Below are positions 35,012 to 50,000 of a DNA stretch of 64,000 nt, one piece after another. The notes under the pieces are model-generated. The model ran no database searches. It was given only the letters and a program-made list of their open reading frames with translations, and was not told where the DNA came from. Position numbers and translations under genes: made by a program. Positions within the stretch are counted from its first letter, which is position 1; each line of letters starts with the position of its first letter. Source of the DNA: Laguncularia racemosa (Eukaryota; Streptophyta; Magnoliopsida; Myrtales; Combretaceae); NCBI GenBank assembly GCA_037954665.1, contig JBBMOL010000039.1, forward strand, positions 4,526,001-4,590,000. Direction: 5' to 3'.

Positions 35012-38000
35012 CTGCAATCCAGATCGCATATAGCTCATGAGATAAAGGTGAGACACATAGTTCATATGCTAAGAAAGAAAAATCCTAAATCAGTACACAC
35101 ACTGCGAGAAAATGAAGGCACATCAGTTGCCAAGTGCCAACGCACAGGGGGGCATCAAGATGAGCTTGTTCGACCTTTTACATGTCTACATCACAGCATA
35201 CAGAAAATCAAAGTTTTGCCTCTCCTAGAGACTTGAAACATCAAAGAATTGATCAAGAGGTTTAAAAACTGCACTCCTTTTTTTGTTTCTTTGGAAAAAA
35301 ACAAACAAAAGTGGTCCCCCTCTTTTTATTACTTTTCCATTTAAGACCTCTGCCTTTCAACTTTTTTGTTCAGTCCTCCACTCCTTCCTATTTTTCTATT
35401 TGAATCTCTTCACATTTTAACCATCCTATTCAAGTCCACCTTTTCAAAATGAATGAAAAAAATCTTCCATCGAATTCATTGTAGTAGTTTTCTTGCAAAA
35501 TATATGAATTGATTATAGTATACAATGTGTCATTTAGAATAATAAACAAGTCCATGTTAGAATATTTAAACAAAATTATTAGCGGATATGACAGAGGAAC
35601 TTTACCCATGAAGAACTGAAACACAAATTAAAATGTGAACAGCTCAAATAGAAAGGTAACAAAAGAGGTAGCAAAAAGGACAGAGATTCAAACAGAAAGT
35701 TAAAAGGTGGATGACTTTGTTACGTCCTCGTAATTAGAATGTGTAATGCTGATGTAGTGATTCTTTCTATCCTTTTGATTATAAACTAAGTTTCTTACAA
35801 TTATAGGACTAAAGCAAGGAAAAAAAAGAAACAACTCTCTCTCACTCCAGTAGCCGCACGGCTGGTTCCGCCGGCCTACCTCTCCCTCTCTCCTCTAACT
35901 AACTGTAATGATGTGTAGATATTCCCCTCACCTCCTCTAACCAACTATATATATGATTCCCTTATTGGTCCCCCCCTTGTTATTTCCCTGCCACATTCTG
36001 CCACGGGTCCCTATCCTCTCTCCATCACGTGCCTCCTATTCCAGCTCAGCTCTCCCTTCCCACCTCAGCCCCTCTTCCACTAATTAATTCGGATTGAGCC
36101 CATCATCCCCTTCTTTTCCCCCAGTTACCCCTTCCTTTTCTCTTCCCTTTTTCCTCTGATACATCTTAATTGGCTGGCCCATATCAGACTTAAATAGAAA
36201 AATAGCAAAATGTGGAGGATTATTTTTGCACCTTTTCCCTTTTTTTTAATATTTAAACTTAAAGTCTGAAGGTTCCTCTTTGAGGATAACAAATCGTGTT
36301 TTCAGCTCCCCTTTTTCTCAAATAAGCCGTCATCAGCTTCGTCTTCGGTTGAAAGAGGACTTTACTAGTAAATTTATTGCAACTCACATTATAGTAAGTT
36401 TATTGCAAAAAATTAAAAGTCTGGAAAACTTACCTCCACCATCAATTTGGGCTCCCCAAGGGCAAGCTGGACTTGACATTACAGTAGCACTAGTACTGGT
36501 ATCCTGTGCTCTGGGAGCAGGGGAAACTGGACTAGATGTCTTACTTGTTTTACCTGAAGACATTAAAATTTTAATTTAGGATGTGCTCCTGTCCTTGAAA
36601 ACTGAAATCAGATGAAAATCAATATGGCTGTGTATATCATCAAATGGTCACGGTTTGCATTAATGTTATTTCTGAAATAAATCTACTTAGGAATGGGCTT
36701 TTCTGATCACAATAAGAATCTTATCTGATCACACTAAGACCTACAAGTTTATAAACTTACTGAATACACAAGTGATTTTGCAAGTCTCAAATCATATCTT
36801 TGTACTATCAAATCTGAAAAGTTCTCATGTCAGTGACAACTCACTTATCTTATGCATGATTTTGCAATTCTTAAACTCTCTTTTTAACATTATCTATGAC
36901 AATCTTCTTCCTGTTGTTAGAGCATTTTGTTATACTGATGATATTGAAAGCTGTATGGAAGTAATGGAAGGAAAAGGAAGTAGCAACTCAATATCTAGAG
37001 AAAAGGACAATCTATGCTCTTTCCCTTCACTTTCCCATGAATGCGCACACATATTTATGTTTTCCATTTTGAATTATGTATACACAGCAGATAAAAAACC
37101 TCCTCCCATGGATGAAATAACAATTAGTTAGAACACTTCCAATTTCATATATAAACCTTAAAAGCTAGCTTTAAGATAATGAATGAATATATATATACAT
37201 CCACTCGTATTGGAATCAAATGTTGTACAAAGAACTCCTCTTTACAAGCATATAGAATACTTTGATCAAGAGAAGAATCACACATGGTAAAATTTCATCT
37301 CATCTACTGTAAATTATAAGAAAAAGCTTGGAAATAAAAAGTACGCATATAAATGATATTTATCCAAAAGAGTCCACATTCCAAAGGTGAAGATAAAGGT
37401 AAATTTTACACGCTACTGCCATTAGCTAATTGATGAAATCAAAAGGTATCATGAAGATACAACACCATCCAAAGTCTGGCATGTAATTTAAATTGAGAAT
37501 TTGCTTTTTTGTCCATAAAAATTGACGACATCATGATGAGTCCACACCTTACCATTTGCAAGCAGTTCCAAAACAATTGCAATTTTAAGTGTCAACCAAA
37601 TAATAATGATAACAGCTTAAAAGATAAAACACAAACGAAGAACTAATTAAGATCAACAGATGAGGTATGCCATAGTTATACGTACGCTCTTTTAGAATGG
37701 TATAAGCAACCTTTGCTGCACTCATCTCTGCCTGCTTTTTAGTTTTTTCTTCTTGTCCTGTGAACATTTCTCCACCTATCCCTACGGTCGAAATGAAAAC
37801 AGGCTTGTGACTTGCACCAGATTTATTTGTTTTATAACTTGGAAGGCCATAACTTCCCTTCTGAGCTAATTCTTGTAAAAGATTCTTGTATAAACCAGAA
37901 TCGCTCTGGAAAAGAGAGAAGAAGAAAGCAAATTAATACTGGCATAAAAGAACCTCTAAAATTAAGCCACAAAAACCTTATAACAACAATTAAAAATACT

Positions 38001-41000
38001 TGCCTCTTTAACACCCTCAACCAACAAGGATGAAAGAGCAACTTTAGCTGCAGCATGTTCAGCAACCTTAAGTGTGGTAAAATATTCAGGACTTTCATAG
38101 GTTCTTCCATCTATAGTGACTTTGCACTTAAAACGGCAGGCATGAGAAGGGCCTTGCTGCTCACAAGAATATATTGGTAAAGGTAAACTCCTCTTTTGAG
38201 CAAAAGTTTGAAGTTGACTTTTATATAGATGTGAAATATCTGCACATTAGGAAAATCCCATCAATGAAGATTCTAGAGTTCATTAAGATTACAAAGCTTC
38301 CTCAAAAAGCCAATGGTAACTACAACTCTTACTAATAAAACAAGCAGAGAAATGGTGGAAAATGCATTGAAACAGTAGAAAAGAAAGAAGATAATTTGTA
38401 TGCAGCTTGCCTCCACATGTTCTTTTAAAACTTTTTCCTTTTCTACTGGACCTCATATTAGTTCCTTACTCATGTTTCTTCCCATTATTAGCCTACTTTT
38501 CCCTTATATGCTGACATGCATGACACTTTGTTTCTTTCAACAAGGTTTTTTGATGTTTTCACATCATTTAAAAACCCACTTCTATGGACGATGTTTGCTG
38601 TGGAAGATGGCAGACACATTTACTCTACATATAGTCCGACAAGCATCCTACAATTGTATACTTATATTGGTTGACGAGGCTAAACTAATGGAAGGAAAAA
38701 CTAACTCAATCGATGTGCTTCTATTTTTACATGATACCATATATCCAAATTATAATACAAGTAAGCTATCAAAAGGAAAAAAAGTTCAACAGAAGTATGA
38801 GATGTAACAGCTTTGACAGCATTTACTGTATAAAATCAAGATGCATAAAAATTACAATTAAAACCTTGCGAAGCTGATTCTTAGGCATATAAATGAGTCA
38901 AGATGGCTAACAAACTATTAGTACAAAATCAATTAAACTGCAATCAAGTCTGTTGCAAGTAATAATGTGGCTTTTAGTTGCTTTTTAGGGAATTTGTTAT
39001 TCTGGAATTCTAAATATTTTTTTGGATAAATGAAATTTTATTGATTCAAATGGTGAAAAACTGTCAAATGACGGAGGAGTTTCAACAAAGAATACATTAT
39101 GTAAAGTACACAATATGAAGATGAAGATTTTCCAATATTACAAAAGTGTGGCATAAGCTCTAATCTGGTTAGCTATAGAACCCACTTTGAGAGGTCTACC
39201 CCCTAATCTAACTTTGTTTCGTGCTCTCCATATATAGTAAATCACAGCGGCAAGGCTTGCCCTCTATTTCTGAAAGATAGGAGAAGAGAAGTCTGCTGCT
39301 CCTATCAACAAATCTGTAACGCCTTGCCAGTCTCTAAAAGAAGCTGGACAATGGAGTTGATCGCAAGCCAATCCCCAAATCTGAGTAGTATAGGTGCATT
39401 TGAAGAATAAACGGGAGTGATCCTCTACAACTTGTTGACATAGGAAGCAAGCTGCGGACATTGCAATTCCCCAGGTCGATAGTTTGTCTAAGGTGGATAA
39501 TTTGCCTAGTCAAGCTAGCCATAGTATGAAGGAAGGCCTAGGCAATGAGGATTTGTTCTAGACAACTTTGTGCCAAGGCATTGTATTACCTTATGGGTTA
39601 AGAAAATTATAGCCACTTTTGATTGTGTATTCACCTAAGTTTGAGTGGATCCACCTAAGGCGGTTAGGAAGTGAAGCATTAAGTTTGAGGGATGGCAGGA
39701 TATGCATATTTGACCAAAAAGGGCTATCGAGCAGGCACCATGCATTCTCTTCTATTAGGAAGCAAAACTTTGTAGTTGGAGGTAAGCCTGTGCTCCTCAT
39801 CTCGCGGGCATTATATATTGTGTCTAATGGCCTTATTAGTAACCCAAAATCTGTTCATAACGATATAGCTAAGCCATCGTTAGGTTCCCTACAAAAGCTA
39901 TTATGTACTACACTCCTTAGTTTAAGGAGTTTACTCCACATCCAAGAGCATGTGGTAGGCGTTCTTGTTGAACAAGATCATTGAACACAGCAGAGAGGTG
40001 GGGAGCAAGTAAATGCGGTCCTTGAAGAAGATGAGTCCGTCTTTCCATGACCACTCCAATCCAGCTTCCTTGGCCTTGACACAGTTTGCCAGTTGCTACA
40101 GTTCTAGCAAGGAGGAGAGCTCTTGCCGCATCAGTTCTCTCATTTGGGGTTGTGGCATGTTATAGTGAAGGTGGCAGCTGGCTCCTCATGTTGTCTGGAG
40201 AGTGCATCCGCGACTTTGTTTTCTTGCCCAGCTCGATACTCAATCACGAAGTCGAACCCCAACAGTTTGCTGATCCAATGTTGTTGTGGGGACGTGGATG
40301 CTCGTTGCTCAAGTAGGAATTTTAGGCTATAGTGGTCTGTCCGGACTACAAACTGCCACCCCCATAAGTAAGATCTCCAATGGCGAATTGCTTTGGCCAA
40401 ACCAATCAACTCTTTCTCATATGCTACTAGCTTGAGGTGTCTTTGAGCAAAAGGGCAGCTGAAAAACGCAATGGGTTGGTTCCACTACTGCAATACTGCC
40501 CCAATGCTAGCGTCCAAGGCATCGCACTCCACTACAAAGGGCTGATCGAAGTCGGGCAAAGCTAGGATGGGCACGCATGTCATTGCGTTCTGGAGGGCAT
40601 CAAAGGCTTATCCTACCTCTTGGGTCCACGCAAAGTTGTTTTTTCTTAGCATCCGGGTTAGGGGTTCAGCGATCATCCCATAGCCTTTCACAAACTTCCT
40701 ATAGTACCCTATTAGCCCCAAGAACCCCCTTAGTCCTCGGACGGTGTTTGGTTTAGGCCATTGCAGCACTACCTCGATCTTTTGGGGATTCGCCTCTACG
40801 CCTTTGGACGAGACAAGGTGTCCTACATAGGCGACTTGCTGCTGGGCGAAGGAACACTTGGAAGTCTTTAGCTGGAGTTGGTGCTGTCGCAACAAGGAAA
40901 ACACCTTGCTCAAGTGTTAAAGAGGCTCCACCCAAGTCTTACTATATATCAGAATATCGTCAAAGAACACCAACACGAACTTCCGTAGCTGCTCCCTGAA

Positions 41001-44000
41001 GACTTCATTCATGAGGGCTTGGAATGTGGATGGTGCATTTGTAAGTCCGAATGGCATGACCATAAACTCAAAATGCCCATCATGAGTTCGGAAGGCGGTT
41101 TTCACCACATCTTCCTCCCTTATCCTCACCTGGTGGAAACCTAACACAGGTCCATCTTGGAGAAATAGCAAGCCCCGAAGAGCTCTTCCAAGAGTTCGTC
41201 AATCATTGGGATAGGAAATTTGTCCTTCACTGTCTTTTCATTCAACCCATGATAGTCGATGCAAAACCTCCAGGAGTCGTCCCTCTTCTTGACTAGCAAC
41301 ACTAGTGACGAGAAGGGTGAACGGCTCGGTTGGATCCAACCTCTTTGCAACATTTCCTCGCACTGCAACTCAATCTTGTCCTTCTGCCCATGCAGATACC
41401 GATAGGGCCTGATCACCACCCGGGGGGCTCCTAGTTGGAGCTTGATGACATGGTCGAACCTTTGAGTTAGAGGCAACTCCATTAGAGGCTGAAATATGTC
41501 TTGGAACTCTACCAAAAGGGACTTTAGTTCATCCTGTCCCTCTCCTTCCTTGACCATGGATGCAATCCCCGGAAGCACTACAGTCCTTAGGTTACCTTGA
41601 AGCTCGACCCTTTCCTGGTCCTTCTAGAAACACATCCTCATTGCTGTGAAGTCCCACGAGATCGGGCTGAGGGATCGGAGCTAGTTCACCCCTAGGACTA
41701 CATCAACTCCGCATAGGGGTAAGGAGTACAAATCAAGAGTAAACACACTTCCTCTCAACTCCAACTAGACTCCCTTGCAAATCTCTTTGCTTCCTACCTT
41801 ATCCTTGTTTGCCACCACCACTCTCAACCTTTCCCGTGCTAGCAAGGGGAGGCCCATTTTCGCAACTAGCTCCGCACACATGAAGTTATGCGTACTTCTC
41901 GAATCCACCAGAACTACCACGATTCACCCCTTAATTTGCCCTTGAATCTTCATGGTTTGATTTTGTGGAAGGCCCACCATGGCTTGCAAGGATATTTCTA
42001 TTGACTCTCCTTGGTTTCCTCCTCTTCCTCGTCCACCCTGGCTGAGTCGTCCCACTCTGGCCAGAACAATTGCTTGCACCTATGACCCACGGTGAAGGGT
42101 TCATCCCAATTTAAGCAAAGCCCTTTGCTTCGTCTTTCCTCCACCTCTGCCTTGGTCAGCTTCTTGGCGAAAGAGGGTCTCGGAGGAACCTCGAGAGGCG
42201 TGGCTTGTCTCCTCTTGCCCTCCCCTTTGTCCTTGGGCCCAAGAATCCTTTTCTCGTACAGCCTTGTGAGGCTCATGGCTTGGGTCAAACTAGTGGGGTG
42301 GTGGAGTTCCCTTCCACCGCTATTGCCTCCTTAAGGCCACTAATGAAAATGGCCACTTCATGCTTCGTGGCTAGATCCACCACTTAGGTGGCTAGTTGCT
42401 CGAATTTGCCCCGGTAGCTCTCCACTATAACCAACCGGCAAAGTTTAGACAATTCGCTCACCTTGTTGCTCCGGATGGGAGGTCCGAATCGCAGATCACA
42501 CAAATGTCTGAATTTCGACCACACTAAGGAGGGTGTTCCTTTTCAGCTTGAGGTACCATAACTGCCCATCTCTTTCCAGATGGAAGGCAGCTAGTTTGAC
42601 CTTGTCCTCCTTTGCTACGGGTTGGTGTTCAAAGAATTGTTCGCAATGGCTAAACCATCAAGTAGGTCTCCACTTTCATCATACCTAGGAAATTCCCACT
42701 GAACCATCCTAGGCATGTTGCTTCCCCGGTCAAACGTCCCACTATCCGCATGCGTCTTGCTCATCCCTTCCTTCTCCGTTCCCTATTCTCTCGGTTGGGA
42801 TGTTTCCTTCGTCAAGCTTTCCAGCTGGTTGGCTAAACGATCCTGCCTAGCCTCCATCCTTTCCAGGCGAGCCCGTTCGTCTTGATGCATTGCTAACAAG
42901 GCTTCCAATTGTTGGTGCACCTTGTCCCAAGCTCTGATACCAATTTGTTGGCAGCTATGGTTTGTTGTCGTGTTTGTGGTTTGTGGGGTTCACTAGAGGT
43001 TGCCTTAATCGTGGAGCCAGCCTTGCGCCCTAGCTTTCCTATGATAACTTAGTTGTTAGGCTCGTTAAGATCCTGAGGGGGCAAACTTTGTTACAAACTT
43101 TCGATATCCTTTCATTCATTTCCATACATATATATATAGCAAGAGTTTCTTGATTTTCCCTTCCCTTTCTTTCTAGCTTTCCTATTCCCGAACATCCCCA
43201 CTACCCCATTACTTTTATTCCTCCTCTGCCACTGCCCCTACGTGTGCCTCCCCCATGTCCTGCTTGTTAGCGTTGCCTTCCCCACGTCCTCCCGGTGGTC
43301 ATCCTGGTCCTTAGTGTTGGTGATTTTGGCCCGACGTCTTTGGTACACGTGCGTAGGGTGTGATTGCTGATGTGGGAAGTGTAACAGCATTTTTGGTATT
43401 TTCCAAAGAGAAGTGGTCTCTTATGGACGGGAATCTAGGTTAGAGAGAAGGGGGAGCATTTTGGGATTCTAAATATTTTAATTACTAAGTTAATACATTT
43501 TTTTTTATTGTCAAGTCATTATTTAAATCAATTGTTTTCTTAGTTGTCAAGTCAAATATTTTGTTAATATATTCTTAGCAATATAACAGTCAATATCTTG
43601 ATTCCTTATCATTTCGTTTTTGTTATACATATTCTTAGTAAATCATTTTTCATTTGTAGGAGTTTTCATAAATAATCTTATATGAATATAATTTTATATA
43701 AGAAGTTATTATGTCTATGCTTGTAGAAATAGTCTTTGATTAAAGTAATAAAACAAGCTTAAATCATCATGAAAATTAAAGGTGCACTGCCCTATAGAAT
43801 GTTGGAGATTGAATGGTTATATCAAGGGAGGTAACCTCATTAGCCCTTAACCCCTTCATATCTCATTCAAGAACCTACAAAAAACTACCATGGGTGATCA
43901 AGCAGTTTGCAATAGCAATTTGGTACCTTCCACAAGCAACCAAACCTATTTCCATAATCCTCAAAAAAGGCAACTACAAGCCAAAATAACGAAGCAGTTA

Positions 44001-47000
44001 AGTGAGAGATTATGGAAGCAAGTTTGGCTGAAATGGGAACATTATATCCCTTTGGTATAACCCATGGCATACCAAGGGCCCCCTTGTTGAGTGGTTAAGT
44101 GTTATACCTAGGGTTCAACTAGGTAAAATCAGGTAATTTTATTGATGAATTAGGGAAAAAATTTACACGGAAACCAGCTATGACTCCTGAAGAGCAACTT
44201 GCTCTCAATCTGGTTCTCAACTTAGCAGAAAGTTCTTAGCTATGATCCTCAAGAGCAACTTTCTCCCAATCTATCAGAAAGTTCTTGACTCCTCTCTCTC
44301 TCCACTACCTTAGCCTATTTATAGGCCGTTATTACAAGTGACTAGTTGAACTACAACTTACCTAAGACATAAAACAACCTACACAATATTTATAAAAGGC
44401 AAACAACCTATACAATATTTGTACAAGACAACATACAACTACTAAACTATAAAAACATAACAAAGCATAGCTAGGTCTTGATGATTCTTGGTCTCCTTTG
44501 GTACACACTCAACAATGGAGCTTAGGTCGTAACATTAAGTGAGAGAGCTATCTATGAATTGGGATGGCCTAATATATGCTCCATCATTTCAAATCTTAGG
44601 TAGTATTAGCCCTTTGTTACCCTTTGATATTCTTTTAATGAGAGGCCTTGACCCTTCCCATTAACTTAATCCAAGAGAGAAGGACTATTAAGGAGGCCTA
44701 TTATGCTTTTCTACATTTAAATCCCTTAATCCAAGTTTCAATTTCAAAACCTAACAAGCCTTGGTTGATTAAGGAGGCCTATTATGCTTTTCTACATTTA
44801 AATCCCTTACCCTTGTCTAAATTCGGTTTGGCAAGCCCACATCATGTCTTTATCATTGAATTATTGCTCTCTAAATACATTGTGCAATGTATAGGCTCTT
44901 AAATGGCAAATTGTTTCATATAATGTTTACTTGTGCAGATGTAAGAAGAACTGTGATTCACTATATAGCTTTGTGAGAGGCTGGCACCCGATGTAAGATG
45001 AAGTCCATCACTTGACTCAAAGTTTTGCAATTTTTTTGAAGGCCCTAAACCCTCATGGAAGACTTAATGGCATCAAGCTCTAGCAGCCACCATTTATTAC
45101 ATTTGGAGAGAGAGAAATGATAGGGGAATGGGAAATCAAGACTAAAGTCCATGCCATCTCCTTATGAAATTTTATTATCTTCTTTGATCTTGTAATCATT
45201 GGTCTAGTGCAAGAATTGCAATAGCTAGGAGAATATGTCCCTGCACTATTTTTGTTTCTATATAATGCAATGACAAATACTCTTCGTACAGCCTTTTTTC
45301 TTTTCTTTTCCTTGACCAACTTTGTAAAGCATATAAAGCCTATTATCTGCTGTGAGGAGCTGGGGAAAGTTTTTACAAGTAGAAATCCAAGGCACATTAG
45401 CTGAAACTGGGGGATAGGAATACTTTATTCTTCCACAAAACCATGAGGAACTTGCATAACCGTAGCTACATACATCACCTACTTAGAGATGATGGGAGGG
45501 AGGTTTTTGGAGATGTAGAGGTAAAGGCACTTGCAGTGGAACACTTTCAAAAACTCTATGATTGTCCTCCTTCCGGTCCTATACTAGAAGATGTTAGTAA
45601 CATGGTTACATGGAGGCTGAATAACCAGCAACAAATTGAACTAGCTCTTCCTTTTACTGATGATGAGATTAAATAGGGGTTCTTCTCTCAAGCCAATGAA
45701 AAAACCCCAAGGCCCGATGGTTACACTGCCAAGTTCTTCTAAGACACAGGGGATTATTGGTAAGAACCTTTTAGAAGCATTAAAAGAATTCTTGGCATCT
45801 GAACACCTACTCAGAGATTAACTCTTCCATCATCTCCTTGGTTCCTAAGATTGCCAACCCATCAAGACTAGGAGAATTTTTCCCTATTGCCTACTGCAAC
45901 GTTATATATAAGGTCATCTCTAAAGTCATTACAGAGCGTATTAAAAGGGTCCTCCTATCCCTAGTTGGCAGAGAGCAAGCCGCTTTCATACCTGAAAGAA
46001 GAATCACTAACAATATCTTCTTTGCTCAAGAATTGATAGTGGGCTATCATGTACAATCAAATTCACCTTGGTGCACCCTTAAGGTGGACCTACAAAAGGC
46101 ATTTGACACGATTAGCTGGGACTTTTTCATGGCTACTCTTCAAGCTATGAACTTTCCTCCCCACATATGCTCCTTTATTCATCAGTGCATCTCCACTCCA
46201 AAGTTTTCCATCAACATCAATGGGGAACTAGCGGGTTATTTTCCTAATAGGAGGGGGCTAAGACAAGGTGATCCGATATCTCCTTACCTCTTTGTATTGG
46301 GAATGGAGATCCTATCTACCCAATTGAGACAACTGACTGAGCACCCCTAATTCACCCTCCACTAGAGATGCAAGAATGAGAAATTAACACACCTATGCTT
46401 TGCAGATGATCTTCTCATTTTTTCCAAAGGTAACCTCCAATAAGTTTCATTGATTAAGCTAACGCTCTAGCGGTTTCACTCTATATCAGGCTTGAAAGTC
46501 AATAATAACAAGAGCAATATCTTCTTCTCTTATGTTCCCTCAGCTAAGAAGGAGGTCATTCTATCTTTAACCCAGTTCTAGGAAGGTAAACTGCCAATGC
46601 GTTACCTTGGGGTTCCCCTCTCTTCTACCAAGCTGTGAAAAGGAGATTATGATGCCTTACTAGAGAGAATGTTATCTAGGGTCACATCCTGGACGTCCAG
46701 ATACCTCTCTTATGCAGGGAGATTGCAATTGATCAAGTATGTCCTCATCTCCTTGCAAGTCCATTGGAGCAATGTATTCCTACTTCCCAAATATGTTATT
46801 AGGAAGATGGATAGCCTACTCAGGAACTTTTTGTGGAGTGGAAACCCTCATACCTACACTAAGGCTAAGGTTAGATGGAATGAAGTTTGTAAACCACTTA
46901 AGTGTGGGGGTCTAGGTATCCCAGACCTGCACCAATGGAATAAGGCTATCCAAATAAAACACATTTGGCTTCTATGCAACGACGGTCTGAAAACCCTTTG

Positions 47001-50000
47001 GCCCGAATGGGTCCGCTCCACATTCTTGAAAGGTTGAAGCTTCTAGGCAAAGAAAGCACCGACATCATGCTCCTCGACGTGGAAGAAACTACTGAAACTC
47101 AAATGCTTAGTCCGCCCCTGCTTTTAATGGGACCCTAATAACGGTCTCATCATCTCCCTTTGGTCAGACTATTGGCTTCTAATAGGCCCCTTGGACTTGT
47201 TATTTAGTGCCCGGGAGATGGGTAATACCGGACTCCCTCCTACCACCAAACTTTGTTCCCTCATGGAAGGCAACGAAAGGTGCATCCCTACGGGTGTGCT
47301 AAAGACGAATATTCAAATCCCCACCTCACTCCATCCCGATGCATCAGTCAACGATCCACCACAAGTGAATATACAACTAAGAGTGGGTATGAATTCCTCA
47401 CCCCTCCAACCCGGGTGGTCCCCTGGGCTAAGGTGATTTGGAATAAATACTCAATCCCTAGATACTCGTTTATTTTATGGTTAGCCTGTTACACAAGCTA
47501 ACCACATTAGACAAGTTGGAAGCATGGGGCGTGACTTCTTCTACTATGTGCTTCTTGTGCCAGCAGAGTCAGGAAGACCACTCCCACCTCTTCTTCAATT
47601 GCAGCTATTCTTGCTCAATTTGGTGTGCGGTTTGTGACTACCTTCAGTGCCCGGCACACTTCAGAAGCTGGCAAGGGGCTACGTCTCTATTGCTGGCCTA
47701 AGTTGACTCCAACTCTCCCAACTTCAATAGAAGATGTGCTGCACTAGCAGCGACAGTTTATTGTATTTGGAGAGTGCGTAACAATGTATGCCTAGGGAAC
47801 CATATCCCCAGTTGGGGCTTTGTTGTAAACCAAATTAGAGCTTACTCCTTTATTTTGTAACACTTTTAAGTAGCCTCTTTATCTTTTTATTGTTTACTTT
47901 GTTCTTAAGACTATGATGTAAATCTACCCGTCTTACGGTTGTACACCTTTGGATATCGATAAAATTAACTAATCCAAAAAAAAACTTTGTAAAGCAATTT
48001 TTTGCTTACTTTGTCTCTAGTAAGTACCATTTGTACATTCTCCTTTATATTAATGAAATTTACAAAACTGTCCAAAAAAGAAAAAGAAAAAAGTAATTTG
48101 TTATTTTGTCTCATAAATCTTTTAATTACTAAGTTATTATGTTTTAATGATCGTCGAGTCATTATTTTAATAGTCAATTTAATCTTTTTTCTTGTTTTCA
48201 AGTCATCAATTTTAAGTCAGATTTTTCTTGATTGTCAAGTCAAATATTTCATAACTAATATCTTGATTGCATTCCAAGTGATTATAAGACTGCCGTTAGG
48301 ACAACTGATCTTTTACTCTGCAATCTAAATAAGTTTTGGCCCCCCAACTTATCAAAAAAAAAAACTTGTTTTACCCCCTTGGGCAATTAAACAAAAGGGA
48401 AATGACAATATCTTATAGGAACTACTTCTTCCCCCAACCCAATGATGAAAATTATGTGATCTAGAATTTGAAATTCCCATTGTCATGGCATGGCTAATCA
48501 AACTCTAAGGAGCCAAGGATCAGATGAACGTATCTTTTATGAAAGAGCCAAACAAATCAAAGTGCAGTTAAAGAGATTTATTTGGATTTTGAAAATACCT
48601 AACAATACTTTGAAACTTGATCCAAGATTTGAATCACTAATAAGGGGACTGAAGGTGATTGATTGGCGTAATCAGCTAATGGAGCTATACAAGAAATGGA
48701 TCTGTTTTATCATATGGAATTGAAATGTATTGAGGATGGCAAAATACACAAAAATGTTGAAAAGGATCTGTGGTTCTTTCCTTCAGGGATTAAATTCTAC
48801 ATTGGATGAAGTTCAAGGCAAACTCATGTAAATAAAAGATCTACACTTAAATAGGCATTTGCTGAAAAGCAAGAGAGGAGAGATGATGTCTACTCGGTAC
48901 TGTTTTCTACTTTTATTGATGACAGTACTTGGGTATGTTGAGTATATCTTACACAGGAGAAATCAGATACTTGGAATTTTTTAAACAATTTCATAAGTTA
49001 GCTAAATTGATATTTGATTAAACATGGTAGTTTCCACAGAAGCTCTCATACATATACATCTCAACGGAATGGAGCAGAGCCACAGCAATAAGAGAAAAGT
49101 CACCATCTCTTAGAAGTTGCTGAATCAACAATGTTTTTATGGTTTTCCGAATGCCCAAAAGAAAGAAACTCTATTACCATCAGCTTACTTGACTGATCAT
49201 CTTCCTATCAAACCTTTGAAGTTTCACAGAATCGTGAGTATATTGCCAGAATTGTATTACCATGTTAGAATATTTTAATCCTTGACCTCTAAAAGGTCTG
49301 TTTGTGCCCCTTTTGCTTATAATCTTCAGCCTAATAGGACTAAACTTGACAGGTAAGTAGTCAAGTGCAAATTTCTTATGGTTATTCATCCACAATGAAA
49401 TTTTTTATCTTATGCTTTCTCATTCCTTGAAAATCAGTTTTTCTTTAACAACGATTCTGTCCAGGGGGGAGAATTCAGGAGTGAGAGTGATTAGGATACA
49501 TCATTTTCACTTTCGTTTGCAAAAAATAGTGTCTTGCAATCGATTGCATTAGCTAAAATTCCAAATCATACTTCTAGCACCTCACAGGGTCAGCTTGAAA
49601 ATCCAAGGGGAAGTCCCACAAAAGTCAGATTGTCTGATGGATTGAGAATGAGTTTAAGAAGGTAAAGCACACTCCAGACCTTCCCATAGTCCTTAAGGGC
49701 AGAAGATCATGAGCTAAGTAACCCATTTCATATTACTTAGCACATTCAAACCAGATAAGAAAATTCCAGGCATTCACTACACTTGCAGATAGTGTAGAAA
49801 TTCCAAAAACTATTCATGAAACACTTGAAAATACAGTAAGGAGGGAAGCTGTTATGGAGGAGACAAATGCCTCAACTAAAGGTGGAACTTGGGATATTGT
49901 AGAGCTGAATAAGGAAAAGAAAGGAGTGGATAGTAAATGGGTGCTAAACAAAGCATTGCTCAAATGGAAGTATTGAAAGTGGAAAGGCTTGGCTAGTGGC

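Larger units (their letters stand above)
39984..43386 (-). mobile_element. Ty3/gypsy element, 3'-truncated, nested in the LINE
   Basis: On the - strand: 5' LTR (42946-43386), PBS (42931-42942), gag, protease, RT and RNase H, ending within the first part of integrase near 39984. Gag has a damaged knuckle (LCLNWDEPFTVGHRCKQLFW, with one Cys now Trp). RT core reads VLVFFDDILIYSKT near 40925-40970. RNase H ends YRAGQENKVADALSRQHEE near 40175-40235. Stops and frameshifts throughout; the 3' LTR is gone. Confidence 0.85.
39021..43465 (-). mobile_element. LINE (- strand), interrupted by a gypsy element
   Basis: The 14-mer ATTCTAAATATTTT flanks it at 39007-39020 and 43466-43479, a TSD of LINE-like length. 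Its T-rich start (39018-39023) is the poly-A tail seen from the + strand. 39021-39983 encodes the LINE C-terminal region with the zf-RVT finger (AACFLCQQVVEDHSRLFFKC) and a following ATP-type tail (IYYIWRARNK). 43387-43465 is probably its 5' remainder. The middle is replaced by a gypsy element. Confidence 0.7.

Noticed and set aside
36772..37131. 119-codon open frame in DRB intron 4
   Set aside because: No domain and no splice or promoter context; chance frame.
38400..38807. 135-codon open frame inside DRB intron 2
   Set aside because: No recognisable domain, lies in an intron of an intact gene on the other strand, composition like surrounding AT-rich DNA.
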